Shown here piece by piece: positions 10,882 through 21,133 of a stretch of DNA of 64,000 nt (position 1 is its first letter; every line of letters begins with the position of its first letter). The translations under genes were made by a program, and so were the position numbers. Source of the stretch: Nymphaea colorata (Eukaryota; Streptophyta; Magnoliopsida; Nymphaeales; Nymphaeaceae); contig NC_045150.1 in NCBI RefSeq assembly GCF_008831285.2, forward strand, positions 11,639,868 to 11,703,867, in the 5' to 3' direction. Below the pieces are notes generated by a model, which saw nothing but the letters and a program-made list of their open reading frames with translations, made no database searches and had not been told where the DNA came from.

Positions 10882-13800
10882 TCAAGCTGGAGCATAGATA
10901 TCAATCATGCTCAGCTTGTTATACCCTCTCAAGAAATCTCCAATGGAAAGCGGTTTAGTAAACATATCAGTTGCTTGATCTTCAGAAGAAACGTGGATCG
11001 TGCTAATGACTCCTTCTTGGACCAAGTCTCCAACATAATGGCAATCCACTTCAATGTGTTTCGTCCTCTCATGAAAGACAGGGTTATTTGCAATGTAGGT
11101 AGCGGCTCTATTATCACAATACATCTTCATAGGAAGTTTCACTGAAATTCCCAGTTCTACAAGCACTGATTTGACCCATGACATTTCAGCCGCCGTTTGA
11201 GCCATAATAGCTCTATATTCAGACTCGGCACTCGATCTAGCAACCACATTCTGTTTCTTGCTCCTCCAAGAAATAAGATTTCCACCAATAAAGACGCAAA
11301 AACTTGTAGTAGATCTTCTATCATTTGTTGACCCTGCATAATCAGCATCACTATATGCTTCTATGTCCACACATTCTCCTTTTTTGAACCATAACCCCTT
11401 TCCCGGGGCTGATTTCAAGTATTTTATCACCATTAAAGTAGCCTCCCAATGAACTTTTCGAGGTTTCTCCATGAATTAACGAAGCTTATTTACAGCAAAG
11501 CTGATGTCTGGATGAGTGATGGTCAAATATAAAAGTTTCCCTATCAGAGATTTGTAAGAACGAGAGTCAAAAGCCTCTGATTCATCATCATGCATATGAA
11601 TCCGAGGATTCATGGGAAGTGTAGCAGGTTTGGCTCCCAATAACCATGTTTTCTGCAGAAGATCAAGAGCATATTTCCTTTAAGACATCACAATCCCTTT
11701 ACTACTATGAGCCACTTCAATACCAAGGAAATGTCGAAGTTGACCAAGATCTTTTGTGACAAAGTGTTTTTGTAAGAACTCCTTTATCTGAGCTATCTCT
11801 TGAATATTTTCTCCAGTGAGAACAATATCATCAACATATACAATCAATATCACTATACCAGAAGTTCCTCGCTTGATAAACAACGAGTGATCAAGATGAG
11901 ATCTTCGAAATCCACATTTAGAGACAATCTCACTTAGCTTATGAAACCATGCACGGGGACTTTGTTTAAGTCCATAGATAGCCTTTTTGAGTGGTTGTTG
12001 CATATAGTCAAGTTTGCATACCTTAGAACACTCCTCCTGTCGTTCAAAACCTTGTTGCATATAGACTATTTCAGAGAGATCACCATATAGAAATGCATTT
12101 TTCACATTAAGCTGAAAAAGAGGCCAATCCTGCTGAACTGCGAGAGATACAATTAGGCGAATAGTACCTAACTGTGCCACAGGCAAGAACATCTCGAAGA
12201 AGTCCACCCCATAAGTCTGTGTATATCCTTTAACCACAAGACGAGCTTTGAATCGCTCTACAGACCCATCAGAATGATATTTGATGGTGAATACCCATTT
12301 GGAGCCAACAACATCACAATTCAACGGTAGGTCCACCAAGTCCCAAGTCTCCCTAGAAAGAAGAGCATCCATTTCTTCCTGCATAGCATGCTTCCATCGT
12401 GCATCTGATATGGCTTGGTGGTGAGAGGTTGGAATAGTATGACTAGCCATAGCTCGATCAAACTACACCAAACTTGTGCTCAAATGGTCCATAGAAATTG
12501 AGTTAGAAATCGGATGCCATGTGCACTGTCACTGGCCCTTGCGAATAGCAATAGGTAGATCATTTGCAGAATAGTCATCATTTCTTTCTCAGTCAGTCTT
12601 ATCATTAGAACTTACCTCATGAGAAGACATTGGTGGGCGGTTAGGAGAGGGACCTTGACGTCGGGTATAGACTATTGGAGGATCAAAAAAATGATCACCT
12701 GATAATGGTGGAGAGGGCGGGATCGACTCAAGTGATATTGGGGGAATAAGAAGATGAACAAATATTGGAAGCTCAGACACAGTGGTACTTGGAGCAGAAA
12801 AATAAGGATGAGACTCAAAGAATGTCACATCTGCAGTGACGATCTCTTTCTTGATATGGGGATCAAAACATCGATAGTCTTTTTTATTGGCAGAATATCC
12901 AATGAACACATATTTGACAGCTTGGGCAGCAAGTTTGTTTTTGTTTGGACCCAAGATGTGTGCAAAACAAGTGCATCCAAATACTTTAGGAGGTATATGA
13001 AATAATGGTCGATCTAGATATAGTATTTGAATGGGGATGCATTCTTGGATGGCAGACGAGGGCAATCTGTTGGTGAGATAACATGCGGTAAGAATAGCAT
13101 CACCCCAAAAATAGGCAGGCATATGAGTATGCAACATGAGGGTATGGGCCACATTTAGAAGTTGTCGATGTTTGCGTTCAGCAACACCATTTTGTTGGGA
13201 TGTGTGAGGACATGTATATTGTGGTCGGATCCCATGATTGGCATAAAATTGGAGTAGAACTGAAGATTTAAATTCAAGAGCATTATCAGTGTGAATATTT
13301 TTGACAACAACACCAAACTGAGTTTTTATTTTATTGACAAATTTTTGAAGAATATAGATGACTTCAGACTTGTCCTGTAACAAAAATACACAACTGACTT
13401 TAGTAAAATCATCAACCAAAACAAGGTAATACCAGAAACGTGAACGACAAGAAACACAACTTGGACCCCAAATATCAACATGCAGAAGATCAAAGGGACT
13501 TAGACTCGATGGACTCTGACTTGAAGGGAAACTACTACGTGTATGCTTGCCTAACTGGCATGCATCACATAAGAATGACTCTGACATAGGAATATCTAGA
13601 AAAATGCGACGAAGCTTGGACACAGATGGATGACCCAGTCTGAGATGTCACTGCAAAGGAGAAGGGTTTGACATGAAAGAGGATGCAGCAACATCTAAAG
13701 GGACAGAGAGAAAATAGAGTCCCTCCTGTTCATGGCCGCCACCAACCATCTTCCCAGTTTGTAAGTCCTGAAAAGAACATGAACCATGATCAAAAATGAC

Positions 13801-14280
13801 TCTACACTATAAATCTCTAGCCAATTGCTTAACAAATAACATGTTAATATGAAATCGAGGAGCATATATCACATGTGTAATGGTCCGAAAAGGTGTGAGA
13901 TAGATATCACCGCTGCCCAGAATAGGGGACAACTTGCCATCAGCCAACCTGACGTGTTGTGGTGTAGTGAACCTGGTAAACGATAAAAACATCTGTGGCT
14001 AATTACAACAACGTTTGGATGCTCCTGAGTCAATCATCCATATTATACCTGGGTCACTGGTAGGGGCACCAACAGAGAGAACCGAGTCTATAACGGTTGT
14101 GCTGGTTGAGGCAAGAGTAGACCTCCTAGCAAGAACCAGATCATATTCTTCCTTGTTTAAGTTGAGATAATACGATGGAGGTATAGGAGAACAGGTAGGA
14201 GACTCAACCATAGCATCTGTAGACTGTGACGAAGTTGCAGTAGATGAAGAAGACCCTTTTGACCTACTACCGTCAGCCAT
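10882..14280 (-). pseudogene. Copia-2 Pol, broken, with truncated N-terminus
   Basis: The frame starts at an ATG at 14280 (MADGSRSKGSSSS), followed within about 90 residues by the protease-like IWMIDSGASKRCCN; no capsid region or CCHC motif lies between. Then come gag-pre-integrase and integrase (HVDIWGPS, HTDNALEF, SQQNGVAERKHR; 12589-13623). RT follows (SKWVFTIKYHSDGSVERFKARL, YVDDIVLTG; 11680-12450), and RNase H (YSDADYAGS, RSSAESEYRA, HERTKHIEVD; 10882-11472). Stops occur after CCN (13998), RDL (13806), before HLRLGHPS, after VMS (11680) and before FMEK (11473), with more between integrase and RT. The protease lacks the usual DHM after DSGA. It is not functional in cis. Confidence 0.92.
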
Positions 14281-15141
14281 AAAAAAAATTGCACTCGAAC
14301 ACGCAGACCACAACCAAATGATGTGCAGCAGGTTGAACACAAACACAAAAATAGCAGACTTAGCCTGTGGGAATCCACCAAGCACCACATGACTAGACAG
14401 ATCTGAACGTCCAAGAACTTCTTCCACGGCAACAAAGGTCAGATCTGATGGCTGGAACTTCTTCACCCAACGACAAAAGACTGCTGCTACTCGATTAGCA
14501 GCAGTTAACACCTCACAAAGCCTCACTTTACTGATTTCACATTCACGATTTGCAGATATTTCTCCTCAAGTCAAACTGCATCTTCAACCAGCAACATGAC
14601 TCTACCCACAACAACTTCTCACGTCACATTGTACCCACAACCAGCAGATTAACTCTGCCCCACATGATCTTATGCAGCGACAACAAAAGGGTAGATCTGA
14701 TATATCTCGTCACAAATCGTCTTCCATGGCAGAAAAAAAATCAGATCTCTTTAGGGCAGATCTGATACATAACGGCATAGGTTTTCTTCCATGGCAGCAG
14801 AAAATTAGATTTGATAACCAAATCTGAGCGGCATAGATATTCTTCCACAGCAACAGAAACTTAGATCTGATACATCCTGATCAGATCCACCATCTTCTTC
14901 CACGGCAGCAACTTCATCAACATTTCTCTGTATCTTCCACGGCAACAGCAACACAAGGGTGCTGATCACATTTCTACATGTTAAAGGTGATTAGCTCCTT
15001 TCCACCAAACAATCAACTTGCTTGTTTTGTAAACAGCAGGAACCCTAGGCGTGAAACCCTAGACTGGAGGAAGAGAAGAGAAATGAGATAAGGAGGGAAC
15101 CCTAGGCGTGAAACCCTAGATCGCATAGCCCTAGGTCCATT
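14281..15141 (-). other. Copia-2 leader region
   Basis: Non-coding 5' leader between primer site and pol. It repeats the motif gcagaTCTGAT / cttccatggcagcag many times (14690-14900), probably an expanded short repeat. Gag would normally begin here but is not present. Confidence 0.7.
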
Positions 15142-15153
15142 GCTCTGATACCA
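15142..15153 (-). other. Copia-2 primer binding site
   Basis: Minus-strand tggtatcagagc next to the 5' LTR, matching initiator tRNA-Met. Confidence 0.95.
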
Positions 15154-15373
15154 TGTTGAATATTGGAGGAAGAAAGGGTCGTGAGAGAGAGAGAGAAAAA
15201 AAAAAAACTTTCTTGTGTCATTCACGTAACCCTAATCTCCTTTAAAAGAGATTAGGGCATTGACTACATATTTACAATTTCAGTCCACTAAAATATAAGA
15301 AAACAATAAGTAAACCCTTGTCTACTTTCTAATATTTCCAAAAGACTCAAATTGACTCTAGAAAACTTTAACA
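15154..15373 (-). repeat. Copia-2 5' LTR
   Basis: 220 bp partner of 10655-10874. Its GA run has partly become an A run. Confidence 0.95.
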
Positions 15374-15633
15374 GTTTTATTCTAGACTCTAGATTAATGT
15401 GTTGCTTCACTCTAGGCTCTAGATTAATGTGTTGCTTCACTCTAGGCTCTAGATTATTGTGATTATTTCATTCTAGATTCTTGTAAATTGTGTAGAGGGA
15501 TCACTATATAAATGGGTTGTGTGAGAATGTAAACAATCACCTCCCTTCCTCATTTTTCTTTTCCAATTCTCTCTCTTATCTTTCCTTTGCTCAATCTGGA
15601 CGTGGGTTATACTTCGACACCCAAAATCTAATA
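15374..15633 (+). repeat. Copia-1 3' LTR, right part
   Basis: Continues the LTR interrupted at 10654. Compared with the 5' LTR it has one extra copy of a 30-bp unit (attaatgtgttgcttcactc...) within 15389-15450. It ends ctaata rather than ctaaca, then the ggttt target duplication follows. Confidence 0.95.
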
Positions 15634-15669
15634 GGTTTTGCCTTAGAAAAATGGAACTCACAGTTTCAG

Positions 15670-15955
15670 TAGGCCTGTGCACCGGGCCGGGCCGCCGCCG
15701 GGCCGGCCCGGCCTGGCCCGATTGGGCCCGTTTAGAATTAAAAAAATAATTTTTTTAAACATTTTTTGTTTTAATAATATATATTTATTATTAACAAATA
15801 TATTTTATATTTAAAAAAATTATTTTATAATTAAAATTTTATTTTTTATTTTTAAATGGGTGGGGCCGAGTCGGGCTCGGGCCGGGCTGACCGGCCCGAC
15901 GGGCCCGATCGAGCCGGGCCCGGGCCGGCCCTGCCCGGCCCGATACCCACCCTTA
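15670..15955. mobile_element. GC-ended hAT-like MITE
   Basis: 286 bp. The ends are strongly GC-rich and self-complementary (taggcctgtgcaccgggccg at left, cggcccgatacccaccctta at right) around an AT-rich core. Flanking 8-mers agtttcag and ggtttcaa match at 6 of 8 positions, consistent with an aged hAT-type 8-bp target duplication. A relative lies at 46387-46595. Confidence 0.7.
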
Positions 15956-15956
15956 G

Positions 15957-18270
15957 GTTTCAACATTCCCAATTCTTGAAGCCATCAGACGTCATTTTCA
16001 GCTTTGGTTGTATCACTATTGTGAGTATGGAAGCTATTCCTTTAATGCATGGGTACTAGGAAAACACAACAACGATTCTCATTCTTCCGAGCAGGGGTGT
16101 TTCTTCGAAGAATTTATTCTTTTATTTCACAACCATGGACAAGCATGGCAGCATTGATAGGGTCAAGCAGGTGTGTTACACCCTCCCACACACTTCAGTA
16201 AAACAGCCGTTCGTGGTGGGGAACCAATAGGTTTTACCCCACTCTTAAAGAAGGATATATCCTACATCTCATCAACAAGCATGCAGTCTACTGGGCACCC
16301 AAAATCTGGTTATGCTCAAAGGCCCAATTCTTAGTTGTAGAACACAACAACTTTCATGTGACGATAGAGCACTGCTGCAAAGAAAAGACATTCGTGGTAT
16401 GAGTCAAGCCCCAACAGAACCAGGATATTGAGGGTAAAATTGATATAGTAAATTGAAGTGTTCGTCAAACTGGTGCCCCATCATCAATTTCACGCCTGAG
16501 AAGTTTGATAGTGGCAAAGGATGTCCCATCTTGTGGTCGATGTCCAGTTGAGGCCTATTGAATGGACTAAACCTTCTAAGGTCCCCAGCTGTGAAACTGA
16601 AAAGGTGCTGTTGGATGATATAGGGAGTCCTGTGGTCAATGATTTGATCTCAGATATACAAGTTTGGGTTGCCTACACTCAGGAGAATCTTGAGATTTTT
16701 GAGAATATTGGAAGCTCCTCAGTGGTGTAGTGTTGGGTTGCTTGTTTTCTTGCCAACAACGAGGCTAGTGGAATAAATAATTATCATAGAGTTAGCCTTG
16801 GGGTGGATGTTTCCAAAAGACATAACAATGGCTTTATTATGACTCTACGCAGCTTCCAAATGATGGTTCAATCATGTGCTATACTTAGTGTCATCGTTGA
16901 CTGCTGGCCCCCAACTACCTCAAAATGCCTGGACACTGAACCTGTTTTGATGTGTTTCAAGAATGCATTGGCCGATGCTGAAATTGAGACTAAGTGAATG
17001 GGATATTTAAAGGAACATAACAAATTACCTAGAGATGGTTTGCATGCTTATGTCGCCATGGGAAAAGATAGTTATGTGCTAGAAGTAGCAGAGGATGTTC
17101 ATGGGAAAATTTCTACAAACAGCAGCTTCACTCCTCAAGGAGGGAGACATGCTCTACTAGGCTAGGTACCATCCCTACTGTAGTGAAATCTAGGAGAAGT
17201 TCTAATGGCATGATAGAAATTGATTAAGTAGCATCAAGGCCTTTGGCTCCACAAGTGAATCCTCAAACATCAATAATGAATTATGGCTATACTGACGTGC
17301 ATATGGCAGACCAATTACTGAATACTATGACAGAACCAAACCTGCACCTTATGTACAAGGCAGATTGTTACAACCACCAACGTTAGGGGCATGCCACATG
17401 CCTCCATATCTGTAGGATATATTTCCTTCCGGGGTAATGGAAAACCATTCCCATATAAGCCCTATTTTTGGGTGAAGTGGCCTTGTTCCTTATCTACATG
17501 GGATCAAGTGATGGACTGCTGAATGCTGACCATGACAAGTTTTACCTTGGAGGCAGACCGACATACAAAAGGGTATTGCAAGAAACCAGATTGAAAGGTT
17601 GCAACCAAATCCGTAAGGGTGTAGACATATAGATAGACATATAGAGGATTGAAGTCTTGCAGCCGAATTGGCAATTCTTTTCACTCTAGTTGAGGTTAAG
17701 AAACCTGAGGCCGAGAAGGCAGCAACTCATATTGCAGAATACCTAGGTAGAGTGGACATAGTTTCCCCTTTTCACCAAATGGAAAAGAAACACATTGAGC
17801 CCTGTAATGTTTTCAACATTACTTTCCTGGCCCTGGATTTTGTGGAGATGCAAAACTACATCAAGGCTGAGGCCCATAATTTTACTAAGTATGATACTCA
17901 AAGCAGGCCATGTGAAGAAACAATGAAAGATAAGGTGGAGGGTGGAATTGAGAGCCTCCAGGATCAGGTCCATGGGACTGACCTGGTAATAACGATAAAG
18001 GGAGTCAGCTGTCGTAATTTGGGGGCAGCACGTCCATTAGAAGGCCATTCCTCTAGGAGGAAGGAACCCTAATCTGAGATTAGGGTTTGAGTGGGTGAGT
18101 TTGAGGAGTTTATGAGTGTGTTGTATCATCTTGTATCCAACCTTGTTAGCCAGAGGCTAACGCTAGTGCACCTCATGAATTATAATGTTATAGCAGAAAC
18201 AAGGACAATGGAAGCAATCTAATGTAGAAATCTACTGCTTTACCTGATTAGTTTTCTCACTTCATTTTTC
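15957..18270 (+). pseudogene. Unrecognised decayed element, right part
   Basis: Continuation of the sequence broken at 5728 by copia-1. Several open stretches of 60-134 residues (15856-16059, 16521-16730, 16803-16997, 17668-18072) are separated by stops. The last reads as a hydrophilic protein segment (VEVKKPEAEKAATHIAEYL..., DYVEMQ-like, NFTKYDTQSRP) and ends near an agattagggtttgag stretch. I recognise no domain. The mean open length and codon-like texture suggest former coding sequence, but neither family nor strand is certain. Confidence 0.3.
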
Positions 18271-18332
18271 CAATATTCAACTTGAGGACTCAATAAAGAT
18301 GAACTTCCATTAGATGAGAAATGGTTTCCAGT

Positions 18333-18395
18333 CTGCGTCACATAGGTACGGATATGGGTGCCAGTACGGGTACTGACCATTTTCAAAAAACTTGG

Positions 18396-18444
<49 letters not shown>

Positions 18445-18790
18445 TAAACAATAAGAAATACTTAGAAAATATGTATTAAAATAAAGAAACATCAACATAA
18501 ACAAATAAATAACATAGAAAATATATATCAATGGCTCTTGCAGCACTGTGTTTAAGAAACCTATGAAAAACTTTAAACATATGGACAACCAAGCAGCCCC
18601 CTAGTCAAATATGAATATCAATCAAATTTTCACATCCAAAGAATAGAATAAAAAGTAAGGTGAAAAAAATTAAATCAAAGTAAAATTAAGCAGTTTGGAT
18701 CTATAAGTACCCAAGTGTCAAAGTACCCATTTTGGGTACGGGTACGGCGACACGGGTACGTGGACCTTACTGAAGTACCCATGTGACTTC
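18333..18790. mobile_element. Mutator-like MITE with 9-bp target duplication
   Basis: 458 bp between perfect 9-bp repeats gtttccagt (18324-18332 and 18791-18799). Near the ends are the inverted sequences gtcacataggtac and gtacccatgtgac. Short ggtacggg / gtacccg motifs recur at both ends. A 9-bp duplication is typical of Mutator-like elements. The core contains the (TA) run at 18401-18440 and no coding capacity. Confidence 0.75.
18401..18440. repeat. TA microsatellite
   Basis: Uninterrupted (TA)n inside the Mutator-like MITE. Confidence 0.95.
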
Positions 18791-18799
18791 GTTTCCAGT

Positions 18800-19779
18800 A
18801 TGATGTTTTGGCTCAAAAAGTAAGAAACCAACAGATGACAAAGTGGCCCTCGACCCGTAATACTGAAATACATGGAAAAACTGGTTTGAAACTTGTTAAG
18901 ATCGATAAGACTTGTTTAGAAGGATTTGCTTAGGACATTCTCTCAAAGAATGTCAAACTAGAATTATTAAGGGCCAATTATTCAAGCTGACAAACTGCAT
19001 TATATTTAATCTGATTCAAGAACAACCCAGGCATAGAGCATATCCCCATTTACCATCCACTGTTAAACATGGAAGAACCAAATTTTTAGAGCGTCATAAT
19101 GTCTCATGAATGGAAGGGGAAGCTAAAAATGAATGGCTACCCCTTCTTTCCGAAAAGGAGATGATAATCTCTAGGCCCGGCATGAACTGTTTATGTGCAA
19201 AGTGTGAAAAAGTCGAACATATCATGCACTTTAAACACTATATTGTTTCAAATTTTCAAGACCCTTTAATAAAGAAGAGTTCTAACCCTATGAACAAGCA
19301 AACAGTTAAAATACTTATTGAACAAAAGCATGAATAGAAAAAAGGCCAAGACCAGCTATCTACTTTGCTATCTATAATTGTGGTAACTGTAAGTGAAATT
19401 GGACACGTGAAGGAAATCTATGGCAAGTAAGAAATGTGCATTTCATGTAGAGAGGAAACTTCCCAAAATCTCGTGGTACCCAAAAGTTATAAAATTTTAA
19501 ATTTGGCAACTAATAATGGTATATGGTTCTTGCTGGATCTTCACCCCTTTCTGAAGGATTTTACTATCATATTTGTTATTAAGAGAACTCAAACCACCAG
19601 AAATGATACAAAGCTTAAAGGAAATTCAGTCTTGAAAAGATCCTAATGTTTTGTTGCCATGCAAGGCAAATAAAACTCGCTGGTTCGGAATCTTGTTGAA
19701 ATACTACCAAATCTAAATACTGTTTTTGCAAACTAGCAGTACACCAGGACACATCTTAACATCTTGCAGGTGTAGACCT
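18800..19779. other. Intergenic, nothing recognised
   Basis: Short reading frames at 18912-19337 and 19434-19646 have no recognised motifs; no repeats seen. Confidence 0.45.
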
Positions 19780-20253
19780 TTAGGGTCCGTTTGTTTGCAA
19801 GGAAGAATTTAACATGGTAAATTTACCACGGTAAATTTTTCTAGAAAAAAATACAAGATGAAATTTAACCTTCTTCCGATTTGAGGTCATGTTTGATTGC
19901 AGGGAAGTTTTTTGTAGGGTAAAATTAACTGTGTTTGATGCACAGGGTAAAATGAAGGAGAGACTTTTTAGGTGACCATTGGAAGATGACGTTTTAATGG
20001 AGCACTTCGTCACCAAAATTCTGGCCAGCCAATGACCATCCGACGTTCACCCCCAAATCCATGCGGCGTTCTCCACCATGGCCATGGCTGCAAGAGATCA
20101 ACGGCCTCCCTTATTCCTTATTTCTCTTCTCTCTCGCTCAATCCCTCTCCAACCTTCTCTTTAACCTCTTTATTTCCCCACTTCTTCTTCTTCGATCACC
20201 ACATTTTTCGCCCTAGAAATCCACTCTCTCACACACAATGCTGTAACATTTAC

Positions 20254-20611
20254 AACGGCAGAAGTGTCCATGTGGCTGACATCAGCGGTAACTCCAGGGG
20301 AAGTGATGACATCGTAAAGATGGAGAAGGGACACAAGGGGGTTCATCTTCAATAGCAAGGAGAGAGGTTGGCCGATTCCACCAGAGCGGAGGATTGCCAC
20401 CTTGAAACCCGGAGCACCACCATTTGCTCTGCACTCCTCTCTCCTCAGCGAGCTCCATCCTCCCCTCCCCTTTCCCAACAAACAAAACACCATTAAACAA
20501 AGAATTCGATCGATTCCACACGATGAGATCGCCCACCTGGAGGCTTGGAGGATTAAGGTGGCCTGAAATTTTCGCTATGCGTTGAAGGGCCTCTTTGCTC
20601 TGCTGCTGCAT
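20254..20611 (-). pseudogene. Captured fragment of glyoxysomal malate dehydrogenase
   Basis: Minus strand. Exon 1 runs from ATG 20611 to 20537 (25 residues, ending [15 protein letters not shown]), the peroxisome-targeting presequence type of plant glyoxysomal malate dehydrogenase. A gtgggc donor follows. Exon 2 ends at 20254 with a gtaaat donor; it carries [15 protein letters not shown], then [25 protein letters not shown] and [19 protein letters not shown], the start of the NAD-binding domain. Family members read GAAGGIG here; this copy reads RSGGIG, one residue short, which disrupts the dinucleotide-binding loop. Retained introns show capture from genomic DNA, not from mRNA. The rest of the enzyme (substrate and catalytic residues) is absent. 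It lies wholly inside the Harbinger-like element. Confidence 0.88.
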
Positions 20612-20624
20612 CTTCACCTTCCTC

Positions 20625-20905
20625 GTCCTTTCCCCTCTGCTTCTACCCCTTCTTCTTCTTCTTCTTCTCATCCTTCTTCTACCCCTTCTTCTTCTTCTTC
20701 TCATCCTTCCCCCTTTGCTTCTACCCCTTCCCCATCTACTTCTACCCCTTCTTCTTCTTCTTCTCGTCCTTCCCCCTTTGCTTCTACCCCTTCCCCATCT
20801 ACTTCTACCCCTTCTTCTTCTTCTTCTTCTTCTTCTTCTTCTTCTCGTCCTTCCTCTACCCCTTCTTCTTCTTCTTCTTCTTGTTTTTCTCCCTCTGCTT
20901 CTCCC
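20625..20905. repeat. TCT-rich low-complexity tract
   Basis: Runs of (TCT)n with ctacccct and ttcccc interruptions. Open frames over it (Arg-rich on one strand, Ser/Pro- or Leu-rich on the other) are composition artefacts. Confidence 0.9.
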
Positions 20906-21133
20906 TTTCCCCTCTGCTTCTACCCCTTCCCCCTCTGCTTCTACCCCTTCCCCCTCTGTGTCGTCCGGTCGGGAGCTGTCGAGCGGGTGAACTTTCACCC
21001 GCTCGTTTTGACGCGAAACGGGTGAAAGTTCACCCCGTTCGATTGCAAGGAATACGGGCAGGTGAAATTTCACCCACCCGTACAGTTTTCCCCCTCCCCT
21101 CTCGTTTTATCTCTGCAATCAAACGCAGCCTTA

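Larger units (their letters stand above)
10655..15373 (-). mobile_element. Copia-2: Ty1/copia element nested in copia-1 LTR, gag missing
   Basis: 4719 bp minus-strand element with 220-bp LTRs at 15154-15373 (5') and 10655-10874 (3'). The 5-bp target duplication gtttt is at 10650-10654 and 15374-15378. The LTRs differ at about 14 positions by eye, five of them in the GA/A run, so this insertion is younger than or similar in age to copia-1. The internal region lacks a Gag capsid domain and zinc knuckle. Pol is nearly colinear but has several stops. Confidence 0.97.
5729..15633 (+). mobile_element. Copia-1: Ty1/copia LTR retrotransposon, split by copia-2
   Basis: Plus-strand element with a 5' LTR at 5729-6079, a primer site, gag, a broken pol, a polypurine tract and a 3' LTR that begins at 10529 and is interrupted by copia-2 (10655-15373). 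The domain order protease-integrase-RT-RNase H identifies Ty1/copia. The 5-bp target duplication ggttt lies at 5724-5728 and 15634-15638. Removing copia-2, one copy of its target duplication and one extra 30-bp repeat leaves a 3' LTR of 351 bp, exactly the length of the 5' LTR. The LTRs differ at many sites, so the insertion is not recent. Pol carries frameshifts and stops, so the element is dead in cis. Confidence 0.97.
19783..21130. mobile_element. PIF/Harbinger-like element carrying a gene fragment
   Basis: 1348 bp flanked by TTA target duplications (19780-19782, 21131-21133). The terminal inverted repeats are gggtccgtttgtttgca at left and tgcaatcaaacgcagcc at right. Subterminal ggtgaa(a/c)tttcaccc and ggtaaattt motifs occur at both ends. 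There is no transposase. The interior holds a malate dehydrogenase fragment (20254-20611, minus) and a long TCT-rich tract. This is a non-autonomous gene-capturing element comparable to Pack-type transposons. Confidence 0.85.

Noticed and set aside
20582-21025. Plus-strand Ser/Pro- and Leu-rich frames
   Set aside because: Translations of a (TCT)n tract in different frames; no gene features.
20282-21073. Minus-strand 263-residue frame, very rich in Arg and Gly
   Set aside because: Most of it is the translation of the TCT/AGA low-complexity tract; only its C-terminal part overlaps the malate dehydrogenase exon 1, and it runs on through the intron.
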